A stretch of DNA of 64,000 nt from Zhihengliuella sp. ISTPL4 (GTDB taxonomy: Bacteria; Actinomycetota; Actinomycetes; Actinomycetales; Microbacteriaceae): NCBI RefSeq assembly GCF_002848265.1, contig NZ_CP025422.1:2758727-2822726 (forward strand). The letters run 5' to 3'. Position 1 is the stretch's first letter. Every line of letters begins with the position of its first letter. The notes under the pieces were generated by a model. It was not told the DNA's origin. It searched no databases and saw nothing but the letters and a program-made list of their open reading frames with translations. Positions 1 to 8,289 of the stretch are shown one piece after another. A program made the position numbers and the translations under genes.

Positions 1-1
1 T

Positions 2-220
2 CTCGGCGCCGCACCGTCGGACGGCGTGTCCGGGGTGCACGGGGTGTCCCGCACCATGTCCACTGTGCTCACGCTCGCCGGTTCCGGCGTGCGTCCGCAC
101 CACATCGCACAGGACCCGCGACACATCGACATCGCCCCCACGATCTCCGCGCTGCTGGGCTTCGACGCGCCCTCCGCTGCCGAAGGGCGCGTGCTCGTCG
201 AGGCGCTCCGACCGCACTGA
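2..220 (+). CDS. C-terminal end of an alkaline-phosphatase-superfamily phosphodiesterase/phosphatase (5' truncated)
   Basis: Only the last 72 codons lie in the window, reading in frame 2 from the edge to a TGA at 218-220. The segment HIDIAPTISALLGF matches the closing metal-site region of type I phosphodiesterase, sulfatase and alkaline-phosphatase-like enzymes, where a His precedes an I-x-PT-[IL]-x-x-LLG stretch. The substrate cannot be judged from this tail. The gene converges on purB with only 13 bp between stop codons. An alternative is a phosphopentomutase-like or phosphonoacetate hydrolase-like member of the same superfamily. Confidence 0.55.
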   Translation, partial: LGAAPSDGVSGVHGVSRTMSTVLTLAGSGVRPHHIAQDPRHIDIAPTISALLGFDAPSAAEGRVLVEALRPH

Positions 221-233
221 CGACGCGGGCCTG

Positions 234-1616
234 TCAGCGGGCGAGGCGCTCCGCGACGCCGGTGTAGGTCGCGGGCGTCAGAGCGAGAAGGCGCTGCTTG
301 GCGGCGTCGCCGATCTCCAGGTCCTCCACGAAGGAGGCGAGGTCGGCGGCGCCGACGCGGTGCCCGCGCGTGAGCTCCTTGAGCAGCGCATACGGGTCCT
401 GGATGCTCGACCGGCCGGCGACGACCTCGGCGCGGATGACCGTCTGGATCGCCTCGGCGAGCACCTCCCAGTTCAGGTCGAGGTCGGCGAGCAGCACGTC
501 GCGCGACAGCGAGATCGCGTTCAGGCCGCGGCGCAGGTTGTCGAGGGCGAGCAGCGAGTGCCCGAACGCGACCCCGATGTTGCGCTGCGTGGTGGAGTCG
601 GTGAGGTCGCGCTGCAGGCGGCTCGTGACGAGGGTCTGGCCGAGTGACGCGAGCAGGGCGCCGGAGATCTCGAGGTTGGCCTCGGCGTTCTCGAAGCGGA
701 TCGGGTTGATCTTGTGCGGCATCGTCGACGAGCCGGTGGCGCCGGCGACCGGGATCTGCGCGAAGTAGCCGAGCGAGATGTAGGTCCAGATGTCGGTCGC
801 CAGGTTGTGCAGGATGCCGCCGGCGTGACGGACGCGGTCATACAGCTCCACCTGCCAGTCGTGCGACTCGATCTGCGTCGTCAGGGGGTTGAACCCGAGC
901 CCGAGCCCTTCGATGTACTCGCGGGCGATGGTCGGCCAGTCGGCGTCCGGGTCGGCCGCGAGGTGGGCGGACCAGGTGCCGGTGGCGCCGGAGAACTTCG
1001 CGAGGTACTCGGAGCCGGCGATCTGCGCACGCACGCGCTCCAGGCGCCAGGCGAAGACCGCGAGCTCCTTACCCATGGTCGAGGGCGTCGCGGGCTGGCC
1101 GTGCGTGCGGGAGAGCATCGCGGCGTCGGCGTGCTCGACCGCGAGCTCACGCAGCTTCGCGATCACGATGTCGAGGGCCGGGAGCCAGACCTCCTCGACC
1201 GCGCGCTTGACGGTGAGCGCGTAGGACGCGGAGTTGATGTCCTCGCTCGTGCAGGCGAAGTGCGTGAGCTCGGCGATCCGGTCGAGGCCGAGCGTGGAGA
1301 GCCGGTCGCGCACGAGGTACTCGATGGCCTTCACGTCGTGCTGCGTGACGGCCTCCTTCTCGGCGAGCCAGTCGATCTCCGCCTGCCCGAAGTCGCGGTA
1401 GAGCGAACGCAGGCGCTCCTTGTCGCCGTCCGACAGCGGGCTCGTCTCGAACAGCGAGCGGTCGGTGAGGGCGATCAGCCACTCGACCTCCACCTCGACC
1501 CTGGCGCGGTTGAGCCCGGCCTCGGAGAGGAAATCGGCGAGCCCGGTGACGGCAGCGCGGTAGCGGCCGTCGAGGGGGCTGAGGGGCTGGGGCGGGAGCG
1601 AGGGCTGGAAAGTCAG
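234..1616 (-). CDS. purB: adenylosuccinate lyase, CTG start
   Basis: Cytoplasmic purine enzyme that removes fumarate from adenylosuccinate and from SAICAR. The 460-residue product carries the fumarase/aspartase-superfamily signature GSSTMPHKINP and the SRTHGQPATPSTMGKE loop. The start is placed at CTG 1616 because a perfect AGGAGG (complement of 1623-1628) sits 6 nt upstream and the extra N-terminus contains the PLSPLDGRYR segment typical of PurB. The nearest in-frame ATG (1493) would delete that segment. The gene converges on the fragment at the window edge; the phosphatase gene upstream ends 15 bp before this start, so the two may be co-transcribed. Confidence 0.95.
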   Translation of the reverse strand: MTFQPSLPPQPLSPLDGRYRAAVTGLADFLSEAGLNRARVEVEVEWLIALTDRSLFETSPLSDGDKERLRSLYRDFGQAEIDWLAEKEAVTQHDVKAIEYLVRDRLSTLGLDRIAELTHFACTSEDINSASYALTVKRAVEEVWLPALDIVIAKLRELAVEHADAAMLSRTHGQPATPSTMGKELAVFAWRLERVRAQIAGSEYLAKFSGATGTWSAHLAADPDADWPTIAREYIEGLGLGFNPLTTQIESHDWQVELYDRVRHAGGILHNLATDIWTYISLGYFAQIPVAGATGSSTMPHKINPIRFENAEANLEISGALLASLGQTLVTSRLQRDLTDSTTQRNIGVAFGHSLLALDNLRRGLNAISLSRDVLLADLDLNWEVLAEAIQTVIRAEVVAGRSSIQDPYALLKELTRGHRVGAADLASFVEDLEIGDAAKQRLLALTPATYTGVAERLAR

Positions 1617-1630
1617 GGGAGTCCTCCTGA

Positions 1631-2152
1631 TCAGGCCCCGAAGGCTCGGGGCGTGCGGGGCAGGCGCAGGGCGGGTTCGAGCTGGCGGAACAAGCCGCGA
1701 GTCGCCGTCTCGATCATACCGAGCACGGAATCGAACATCTCCGGACCGGCGTAGTACGGGTCGGGGACGTCCTGGGTCGAGGCATCAGGGTCGAACGCGA
1801 GGAGGAGGGTCACCTTGCCGTCCTCGTCTTCGTCCCTGGCCCATTCCCGGAGGATGCGTTCGTGCGTGCGGTCGAGCGCCACCACGAGGTCGTTCTCGGC
1901 GAAGGAGGCGGCGGTGAACTGCCGGGCGCGGTGCAGGGAGCCGTCGTAGCCGCGGCGGGTGAGCGCGTCGAGGGTGCGGTGGTCGGCGCGCTCCCCGAGA
2001 TGCCAGTCGCCGGTGCCCGCGCTGCGTGACACGATCTGCGGGCCGAGACCCTGCCGCTCCGCCATGTCCCGGAACACGACCTCCGCCATGGGAGAGCGGC
2101 AGATGTTCCCCGTGCAGACGAAGATCACGCGGAAGGGATCTCGGGCTGTCAC
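1631..2152 (-). CDS. low-molecular-weight protein-tyrosine phosphatase
   Basis: Cytoplasmic phosphatase of about 173 residues, the usual family size. The P-loop CTGNICRSP begins at residue 13, giving the Cys nucleophile (C13) and phosphate-binding Arg (R19), and the DPYY segment near the C-terminus supplies the general-acid Asp. The GTG at 2152 is preferred because the P-loop then lies at the family position; the upstream extension is low in similarity to anything. AGAAT lies 6 nt upstream, so the mRNA may be leaderless. Family members dephosphorylate tyrosine kinases or exopolysaccharide factors; the partner here is unknown. Confidence 0.88.
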   Translation of the reverse strand: MTARDPFRVIFVCTGNICRSPMAEVVFRDMAERQGLGPQIVSRSAGTGDWHLGERADHRTLDALTRRGYDGSLHRARQFTAASFAENDLVVALDRTHERILREWARDEDEDGKVTLLLAFDPDASTQDVPDPYYAGPEMFDSVLGMIETATRGLFRQLEPALRLPRTPRAFGA

Positions 2153-2319
2153 GGATCCATTCTGCCGGTCGATGCGCTTCCTGCACAGCGGGCGCCGGGC
2201 CGACGCCGTGTGGATGGGCGTCCTGCACCGCGGGAGAGCCTGGTCGGCTGTCCACCGGATGAGGACGTCGCTGCGGCACCCGACGGCTCCGGGGAAGTGA
2301 CAGCGGCAGTCTGGACCCC

Positions 2320-2574
2320 ATGTCCTCTTCTGCACTCACCTCCCTCTCGCCAGGTATCGATCCCGCGCTCCGGCTCGCCGGTCTGTCCGAGCTGGACGTC
2401 GCCCTCTCACGGCTCGACGAGGCGTCCACCGTGCTGACGGTGCTGCGTGAGGCGTGCGCGTGGGATTCCGAGGGGGTCCGGGCCCTGCGGATCGCGATGA
2501 GCCGGCTGTCCGATGACACGGCGGCCCTGCGGTCGACGCTCCAGGGGTGCCGGGCGCGCGCGGAGGACGCGTGA
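2320..2574 (+). CDS. small helical hypothetical protein, partner of the downstream hydrolase
   Basis: An 84-residue, alanine- and leucine-rich, probably helical protein with a central AWDSEGVRAL segment. It resembles small WXG-like secretion partners found upstream of larger actinobacterial proteins, but the exact W-x-G is absent, so this is a guess. Its stop overlaps the GTG of the next gene by 4 bp (GTGA), indicating translational coupling. The ATG at 2320 is the only good start after the divergent phosphatase gene. Confidence 0.6.
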   Translation: MSSSALTSLSPGIDPALRLAGLSELDVALSRLDEASTVLTVLREACAWDSEGVRALRIAMSRLSDDTAALRSTLQGCRARAEDA

Positions 2575-3866
2575 GCGGGCTCAGTATCGATCACGGCGGG
2601 GCGGTCGCCGTGGACACCGCGCAGCTCCGCGACCTCGCTGCGCGGCTGCGCGGTCTGCTGCCGACGTGCAGGGAGGCGGAAGAGGCCGTCGAGCGGGCGG
2701 AGGCGCTGTTCTCCTCGGCGGCCTGGACGGACCTCTCCCCGGTGGGGTGGTCGCTGCGGCCCGCTGTGACCGCGGCGGGTGTGGTGAGGGACGAGGTCGA
2801 GGCCACGGCAGCCGACCTCTTCCTGATGGCCGACGTGTACGAAGCGGTGGAGCTTCGCGCACGGGCAGAGGCGCTGGCGCAGACCGATGCTGCTGCTGCT
2901 GCCGCGGTCGAGGCTCGTCTCGCGCGTCTCCTCGCCGCCGATGGACGTCTGGCGCCCCTCGCCGACACCCTGGAGCGCGAGGCCGACGACCGGCGCTTCC
3001 GCGGCCTGGCGGACCAGTACGACGCCGGCGGCCTGCTCCCGCCGGTCTTCCTCGGTGGGGCGTTCGTCGGGGTGACGTCAGGGCTCGGGCAGATCAGGCC
3101 GGGAATGGCGCTCGGCACCTCGGCGGATCCGGTGCGCGTCTCCGTGACCTCCCGTTCGCATCCGGCAGGAGCGCCGAGCGGACTGGCGAGCGCGTTCCAT
3201 CGCATGCCCTCCGCGTCCGGAGCGCAGGTGGCGATCGAGAAGTACACCATCCCGGGGGAGTCGCCACGGTACGTCGCCTACCTCCTCGGCAGCCGCTCGA
3301 TGTCGCTCCGAGAAGCGGGGGGACGTGAGCCGTGGGACATGAAATCGAACCTCGAGCTCTACACGGGCGGTCGTTCGGCGTCGTATCGAGCGACCCTCGA
3401 CGCGCTGGCCACCGCCGGCGCGCGGCCGGGGGATCGGGTGAATGTGGTCGCCCATTCGCAGAGCGCCATGATCGCAGCGCATCTCTCCATGGAGAGCGAC
3501 TTCGTGGTGACGACCCAGATCACCGCCGGGAGCCCGGTGGAGCCGACGCTGACAGAAGACCAGACCCTGGTGCAGCTTCGGCACACCGACGACGTGGTGT
3601 CCGCGCTCGCCGCGGGCGGCTCGCTGGAGGGCACGGGATCGGCCGACAGCTTCACCGCCAGTCGGGTGGGCGACCCCGACGCGGGGCGTCAGGACCTCGC
3701 GCTCGCGACGCATTCCCTGGAGAACTACATCGAGACGGCGGCGATGGTGGATGCCTCCGCCGATCCGCGTGCCGTGGCTCTTGACGCCTACTGGGCGGAC
3801 CTCGACCGCGCCGTCACCGTCGAGCGCATCGAGTACCGCGCGGAACGGGTGCTCCCCGATCCGTGA
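2571..3866 (+). CDS. alpha/beta-hydrolase (lipase-like) protein with N-terminal helical domain
   Basis: Product of about 431 residues. Residues 1-160 are alanine/arginine/glutamate-rich and probably a helical hairpin or coiled coil with two conserved-looking Trp residues (AAW, GWS), as in LXG/WXG-type secreted proteins. The second half contains VNVVAHSQSAMIAAHL, a lipase-type nucleophile elbow (A-H-S-Q-S) after a beta strand, then an AGSPVEP segment and a late His region typical of alpha/beta hydrolases. The GTG start overlaps the upstream stop codon by 4 bp. No signal peptide is visible, so export, if any, would need the partner or a type VII route. The enzyme substrate is not evident. Confidence 0.65.
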   Translation: MSGLSIDHGGAVAVDTAQLRDLAARLRGLLPTCREAEEAVERAEALFSSAAWTDLSPVGWSLRPAVTAAGVVRDEVEATAADLFLMADVYEAVELRARAEALAQTDAAAAAAVEARLARLLAADGRLAPLADTLEREADDRRFRGLADQYDAGGLLPPVFLGGAFVGVTSGLGQIRPGMALGTSADPVRVSVTSRSHPAGAPSGLASAFHRMPSASGAQVAIEKYTIPGESPRYVAYLLGSRSMSLREAGGREPWDMKSNLELYTGGRSASYRATLDALATAGARPGDRVNVVAHSQSAMIAAHLSMESDFVVTTQITAGSPVEPTLTEDQTLVQLRHTDDVVSALAAGGSLEGTGSADSFTASRVGDPDAGRQDLALATHSLENYIETAAMVDASADPRAVALDAYWADLDRAVTVERIEYRAERVLPDP

Positions 3867-3883
3867 GCCGCGCTCGGCGCCCG

Positions 3884-4288
3884 TCAGTCGCGGCGGGAGC
3901 GCTTGTTCTGGGGGCGGAGGATGAAGCCGAAGATGCCGTTGATGATCGAGATGATCAGCGCCGCCAGCACGCCCCACCAGAACGACTCGACCGTCAGGCC
4001 CCATCCGAAGCTGCTGGTGATCCAGGCGGTCAGCCAGAGCAGAAAGCCGTTGATGAGGAAGCCGATGAGGCCGAACGTGAGGATGTACAGCGGGAACGCG
4101 ACGATCTTCACGACCGTGCCGATGATGGTGTTCACCAACGCGAAGAGGGCTCCGACCGCGAGGAGCGTCAGGACGAGCTGCAGCGTCTCGCCCGGCGGGA
4201 AGGCGCGCACCGTGACCTGGAGCACGGGGATGAGCGTGACGACCCAGATGGCGAACGCGTTGACGACGACCCGGATGATGAAGCGCAT
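3884..4288 (-). CDS. phage holin family 4 / YvlD-type small membrane protein
   Basis: A 134-residue protein with about four hydrophobic segments (MRFIIRVVVNAFAIW, LVLTLLAVGALFALVN, VAFPLYILTFGLIGFL, VLAALIISIINGIFGF) and a basic C-terminus RPQNKRSRRD. This is the pattern of the phage holin superfamily IV (YvlD) family, common in actinobacterial chromosomes with no phage context. Start ATG 4288 precedes the first membrane segment directly. It converges on the lipase-like gene with 17 bp between stops. Function unknown; it should not be taken as evidence for a prophage. Confidence 0.8.
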   Translation of the reverse strand: MRFIIRVVVNAFAIWVVTLIPVLQVTVRAFPPGETLQLVLTLLAVGALFALVNTIIGTVVKIVAFPLYILTFGLIGFLINGFLLWLTAWITSSFGWGLTVESFWWGVLAALIISIINGIFGFILRPQNKRSRRD

Positions 4289-4322
4289 GATGCGTTCAGT
4301 CTCCCACGCCAGGCTCGCGGTG

Positions 4323-4706
4323 TCAGCCGCGGTCGTCCACCCGACGGATGTGGGCGGCGAGGACCTGGGCGATCTCCCCGAGATCCATCCGGCTTTGCGC
4401 GACATCGATGACGAACTCGAAGGCTTCGTCGTTCGTGAAGGTGACGTCGTAGCCGTTCAGCCGGATGAAGATGAAGGTGAGATAGAGCGCTGTGCGCTTG
4501 TTCCCGTCGAACAGTGCGTGATTCTGGGCGACGGAGCTCATCAGGGCCGCCGCCTTCTCTGCGAACGTCGGATACGCATCGACGCCGAACATGCCGGCGG
4601 CGGGTCGCGCCAGAGCGGAAAAGAGCAGACCCTCGTCGCGCACATGCAGGCCGAGCTTCGCGATCAGCGCGAGGGCCTGCTCGGGCTCGATATACTCGGT
4701 GGCCAT
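4323..4706 (-). CDS. doc: Fic/Doc-family toxin (death on curing)
   Basis: A 127-residue protein with the Doc motif HALFDGNKRTA, a variant of HxFx[D/N]GNKR, placed at the family position after the FAEKAAALMSSVAQN helix. Doc kinases phosphorylate elongation factor Tu and stop translation. Start ATG 4706 follows the antitoxin stop by 3 nt, so the two genes form an antitoxin-toxin operon. The motif keeps the catalytic His, the Phe, and the Gly-Asn-Lys-Arg anion-binding residues, so the toxin looks intact. Confidence 0.9.
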   Translation of the reverse strand: MATEYIEPEQALALIAKLGLHVRDEGLLFSALARPAAGMFGVDAYPTFAEKAAALMSSVAQNHALFDGNKRTALYLTFIFIRLNGYDVTFTNDEAFEFVIDVAQSRMDLGEIAQVLAAHIRRVDDRG

Positions 4707-4709
4707 CGA

Positions 4710-4916
4710 TCAGGCGTCTTCGAGGCGCGTGATGGCGTCGCCGTAGCGTTCGGTCACCTCGTCCGCGAGCGCCAGAACTCGATCGGTCTTGGACTCGCTG
4801 TTCGCGAACCGGGTGGCCGCCTCGATGATCACGGCGTGCTTGGAGACGTGCCGGGCTCGTGCGATGTCTTCGAGCCGCGCATCGAGTTCCGCAGGGAGTC
4901 GCACCGTCATAGCCAT
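4710..4916 (-). CDS. ribbon-helix-helix (CopG-type) antitoxin
   Basis: A 68-residue protein opening with MAMTVRLPAELDARLEDIA, the beta strand and first helix of a ribbon-helix-helix DNA-binding fold, followed by AVIIEAATRF and an acidic C-terminal tail that would wrap the toxin. The start at 4916 is chosen so that the beta strand is N-terminal; the extension upstream is not protein-like and crosses the operator palindrome. Doc is classically paired with Phd; here the partner is of RHH type. It probably represses its own operon through the palindrome at 4914-4932. Confidence 0.85.
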   Translation of the reverse strand: MAMTVRLPAELDARLEDIARARHVSKHAVIIEAATRFANSESKTDRVLALADEVTERYGDAITRLEDA

Positions 4917-4932
4917 ACCAGAATGGTACCAT
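4914..4932. promoter_or_regulatory. overlapping palindromes, candidate toxin-antitoxin operator
   Basis: Two overlapping perfect inverted repeats sit at the antitoxin start: TACCA-GAA-TGGTA (4916-4928) and ATGGTACCAT (4923-4932). RHH antitoxins usually bind such short paired half-sites over their own promoter. Position and symmetry are seen; binding is inferred. Confidence 0.55.
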
Positions 4933-4983
4933 CGCGCCCTCGGCCTCGAAAGGGTGGCCGGCCACACGTCCTAGACTCGACGC

Positions 4984-6051
4984 GTGACCGAGCCGACCCT
5001 GCCCCGCATCCGTCCCGCCATCGCCTCCCTCGCGCCGTACCGCCAGGGCAAGCAGGCCGGTCCCGAGGCCTTCAAGCTCTCCAGCAACGAGAACCCGTTC
5101 GACCCGCTGCCCTCGGTCCTCGACGCGCTGCAGCACACGACGCCGATCAACCGCTATCCCGATGCCACCGCGGGCCGCCTGCGTGCGCGGCTCGGCGCCC
5201 GCTACGGGGTCGAGCCCGAGCAGGTCCACGTCGCCTCCGGGAGCGTCGCGATCCTGCACCAGCTCGTGCTCGCCACGGCCTCCGTCGGCGATGAGGTCGT
5301 CTACGCCTGGCGATCGTTCGAGGCGTACCCGAGTCTGCCGCTCGTCGCCGGGGCGACGGGGGTGCAGGTGCCGCTGACGACCGACTCCCGTCACGACCTC
5401 GACGCGATGGCCGACGCCGTGACCGACCGCACGCGGGCGATCATCGTCTGCACGCCGAACAATCCGACCGGACCCATCGTCACCTCTGCCGAGTTCGCGG
5501 CGTTCGTGGACCGCGTTCCGTCCGATGTGCTCATCATCCTCGACGAGGCCTATGCCGAGTTCGTCACGGCTCCGGACGCGGTCGACGGGCTGGCCGAGCG
5601 CGTCTTCGAGGCGCACCCGAACGTCGTCGTCCTCCGCACGTTCTCCAAGGCCTACGGGCTCGCCGGGCTCCGGGTCGGCTACGCGATCGGTCACGAGAAG
5701 GTGCTCGACGCAGCGCGGACGACCGGTATCCCGCTCTCCGTCACCTCCGCCGCGGAGAACGCCGCCATCGCGAGCCTCGATGCGGAAGCCGAGCTCCTGG
5801 AGCGCGTCGCCATGATCGTCGAACGCCGCGCCCGTCTCGTCGAGGGGCTCCGAGCGCAGGGCTGGGAGGTGCCGGACGCCCAGGGCAACTTCGTCTGGCT
5901 GCCGACCGGCGCGCGCACGGACGAGGTGGCGGCGGCGCTCGTCGACGCCGACCTCATCGTGCGCCCGTTCTCGGGGGACGGCATCCGGATCTCCGTCGGC
6001 GAAGAGGCGGCCATCGCCCGCGTCCTGCAGGTCGCCGCAACCCTCCGCTGA
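4984..6051 (+). CDS. hisC: histidinol-phosphate / aromatic aminotransferase
   Basis: PLP-dependent class I/II aminotransferase of 355 residues. FKLSSNENPF opens the substrate site, NNPTGP and DEAYAEF are PLP-binding blocks, and the Schiff-base lysine is K222 in FSKAYGLAGLRVGYA. The protein could act in histidine synthesis or as an aromatic aminotransferase (Pat); no other his gene is near. GTG 4984 lies 6 nt after a TAGACT box (4972-4977), pointing to a leaderless transcript. It is divergent from the toxin-antitoxin operon, so the small gap holds both promoters. Confidence 0.85.
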   Translation: MTEPTLPRIRPAIASLAPYRQGKQAGPEAFKLSSNENPFDPLPSVLDALQHTTPINRYPDATAGRLRARLGARYGVEPEQVHVASGSVAILHQLVLATASVGDEVVYAWRSFEAYPSLPLVAGATGVQVPLTTDSRHDLDAMADAVTDRTRAIIVCTPNNPTGPIVTSAEFAAFVDRVPSDVLIILDEAYAEFVTAPDAVDGLAERVFEAHPNVVVLRTFSKAYGLAGLRVGYAIGHEKVLDAARTTGIPLSVTSAAENAAIASLDAEAELLERVAMIVERRARLVEGLRAQGWEVPDAQGNFVWLPTGARTDEVAAALVDADLIVRPFSGDGIRISVGEEAAIARVLQVAATLR

Positions 6052-6156
6052 GCGCGACGGCACCTCGCGAACCGCGGAATCTCGGGGTTCCGGGGAGATA
6101 CGAGGGCATCCTAGGTATGCGTGACCGGGCATGCCGGCGCGGGTAGCGTGGGGGCC

Positions 6157-7284
6157 GTGAGCACCACTGACACCCCCCTCGTGCGCGTTCTGGACGAGAC
6201 CGGAAAGGTCGCCCCGACGCCGGCCGCGGAACAGTACCTGCCGCTCATCGAGGCCATCCCCGACAGCGAGCTCGCGCAGTTCTACCGCGACATGGTGGGC
6301 ATCCGCGCGATCGACACCCAAGCCACCAACCTGCAGCGGCAGGGGCAGCTCGCCCTGTGGCCGCCGAGCCGCGGACAGGAGGCGGCGCAGGTCGGCTCCG
6401 GTCGTGCCGCCCGCGCGCAGGACACGATCTTCCCGTCGTACCGCGAGCACGCCGTCACGCGCATCCGCGGCGTGGACCCCGTCGACATCATCAAGCTCAT
6501 GCGCGGCGTCTCCCACGGCGGCTGGGATCCGACCGACCCGAAGAACGGCAACACCCGGCTGTACACGCTCGTGCTCGGCTCCCAGGTGCTGCACGCGGCC
6601 GGCTACGCGATGGGTCTCACGTTCGACGGCCGCACCGGCACCGGCGACCCCGAGCGCGACGAGGCGGTCGTCGTCTACTACGGCGACGGTGCCTCCAGTC
6701 AGGGCGACGTGCACGAAGCCATGGTGTTCGCGGCGAGTTACCAGGCCCCGACGCTGTTCTTCCTGCAGAACAACCACTGGGCCATCTCGGTGCCCGTCAC
6801 CACGCAGTCCCGGGTGCCGCTCGTGCAGCGCAGCGCCGGGTACGGCATCCCCAGCGTCCGCGTGGACGGCAACGACGTGCTCGCCAGCTACGCCGTCTCC
6901 CGGGTGTCCCTCGATGAGGCCCGCGCCGGCGGCGGACCCCGTGCGATCGAGGCCGTGACCTACCGGCTCGGCGCGCACACGACCAGCGACGATCCCACGA
7001 AGTACCGCGGCGACGACGAGGAGCTCGCGTGGGCTGGACGTGACCCGATCGTCCGCATGCGCGCCTTCCTGGAGAACCGCGGCGCCGAGGAGAGCTTCTT
7101 CGCCGAGGTCGACGCCGAGGCCGCCGACGCGGCGGAAGACCTCCGCGCCCGCACCGTGCAGCTCGGCCCGCCCCGCGCCGACCTCATGTTCGACCACGTG
7201 TACAGCGAGCCGCACCCGCTGATCGAGGAGCAGAAAGCCTGGCGCGCCCGTTACGAGGCGTCGTTCGAAGGAGAGGGCCAGTGA
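6157..7284 (+). CDS. 2-oxo acid dehydrogenase E1 alpha subunit
   Basis: Thiamine-diphosphate subunit of a pyruvate or branched-chain 2-oxo acid dehydrogenase, about 375 residues. The GDGASSQGDVHEAMVFA to LQNNHWAIS interval is the GDG-x(25-30)-NN thiamine-diphosphate motif, and ESVRYRLGAHTTSDD-like phosphorylation-loop sequence follows (here AVTYRLGAHTTSDDPTKY). GTG 6157 is chosen over an upstream GTG because TAGCGT (6144-6149) lies 7 nt before it, as in other leaderless genes here. It overlaps the E1 beta start by 4 bp. No E3 gene is present, so E3 must be shared. Confidence 0.92.
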   Translation: MSTTDTPLVRVLDETGKVAPTPAAEQYLPLIEAIPDSELAQFYRDMVGIRAIDTQATNLQRQGQLALWPPSRGQEAAQVGSGRAARAQDTIFPSYREHAVTRIRGVDPVDIIKLMRGVSHGGWDPTDPKNGNTRLYTLVLGSQVLHAAGYAMGLTFDGRTGTGDPERDEAVVVYYGDGASSQGDVHEAMVFAASYQAPTLFFLQNNHWAISVPVTTQSRVPLVQRSAGYGIPSVRVDGNDVLASYAVSRVSLDEARAGGGPRAIEAVTYRLGAHTTSDDPTKYRGDDEELAWAGRDPIVRMRAFLENRGAEESFFAEVDAEAADAAEDLRARTVQLGPPRADLMFDHVYSEPHPLIEEQKAWRARYEASFEGEGQ

Positions 7285-8261
7285 CCCGCGAGACCATGCC
7301 GCTCGGCAAGGCGCTGAACGCCGGTATGCGCAAGGCGATGGAGGACGACCCCAAGGTCCTCCTCATGGGCGAGGACATCGGCAAGCTCGGCGGTGTGTTC
7401 CGCATCACCGAGCATCTGCAGCGTGACTTCGGCGAGCAGCGCGTGCTGGACACCCCGCTCGCGGAATCGGCCCTCGTGGGCACGGCGATCGGCCTCGCGA
7501 TGGCCGGGTTCCGTCCCGTCGTCGAGATCCAGTTCGACGGCTTCGTGTTCCCCGCGTTCGACCAGATCACCACCCAGCTCGCCAAGCTCACCAACCGGCA
7601 TGAGGGCTCGCTGCGGCTGCCCGTCGTGATCCGCATCCCGTACGGCGGCCACATCGGCGCGGTCGAGCACCACCAGGAGAGCCCGGAGGCGTACTTCACG
7701 CACACCCCCGGCCTGCGGGTGGTGTCGCCGTCCACCGCGAACGACGCGTACTGGATGATCCAGGAGGCCATCGCGTCGGACGACCCGGTGATCTTCCTGG
7801 AGCCGAAGAGCCGGTACTGGCCGAAGGGCGAGGTCGAGCTCGACGCCCCCGCGGTCCCGGTGCACTCCTCGCGGGTGGTGCGGACCGGGACGGACGTGAC
7901 GCTCGTCGGACACGGCGCGATGGTCACGACCCTGCTCCAGGCCGCCGCGCTCGCCGAGGCCGAGGGCACGAGTTGCGAGGTCGTCGACGTGCGGTCGCTG
8001 TCACCGGTGGACTACGAGCCGATCCTCGGGTCGGTGCGCAAGACCGGGCGCATGGTCTACGCGCAGGAGGCTCCGGGCTTCACGAGCCTCGGCAGCGAGA
8101 TCGCCGCGACCGTCATGGAGCGCGCGTTCTACGCCATCGAAGCTCCGGTGCTGCGGGTCTCCGGCTACGACACCCCGTTCCCGCCCGCGAAGCTCGAGGG
8201 CGCGTACCTGCCGGATGCCGACCGCATCCTCGAAGCCGTCGACCGCTCCCTGGCCTACTGA
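7281..8261 (+). CDS. 2-oxo acid dehydrogenase E1 beta subunit
   Basis: A 326-residue transketolase-like subunit that completes the E1 active site. [35 protein letters not shown] and [20 protein letters not shown] are typical E1 beta blocks; the conserved His pair (EHHQES) serves the reductive acylation step. GTG 7281 overlaps the E1 alpha stop (GTGA). Gene order E1 alpha, E1 beta, E2 is the common bkd/pdh arrangement in actinobacteria. Confidence 0.93.
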   Translation: MTRETMPLGKALNAGMRKAMEDDPKVLLMGEDIGKLGGVFRITEHLQRDFGEQRVLDTPLAESALVGTAIGLAMAGFRPVVEIQFDGFVFPAFDQITTQLAKLTNRHEGSLRLPVVIRIPYGGHIGAVEHHQESPEAYFTHTPGLRVVSPSTANDAYWMIQEAIASDDPVIFLEPKSRYWPKGEVELDAPAVPVHSSRVVRTGTDVTLVGHGAMVTTLLQAAALAEAEGTSCEVVDVRSLSPVDYEPILGSVRKTGRMVYAQEAPGFTSLGSEIAATVMERAFYAIEAPVLRVSGYDTPFPPAKLEGAYLPDADRILEAVDRSLAY

Positions 8262-8289
8262 CACCCGGCATCCGCCGAAAGGACTCCGC

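Noticed and set aside
3884..4288. Possible prophage remnant because of a holin-family membrane protein
   Set aside because: No other phage gene is near; this YvlD-type family is common in chromosomes without phage.
4168..7215. Very long open frame on the minus strand (about 1015 codons) over the toxin-antitoxin, hisC and E1 alpha genes
   Set aside because: It is antisense to well-supported genes, has Arg/Gly/Asp-heavy low-complexity composition and no motif; such frames are a by-product of high third-position GC. The same applies to minus-strand frames over 14802-17693, 26657-29206 and 54991-57516 and the plus-strand frame 34900-37569.
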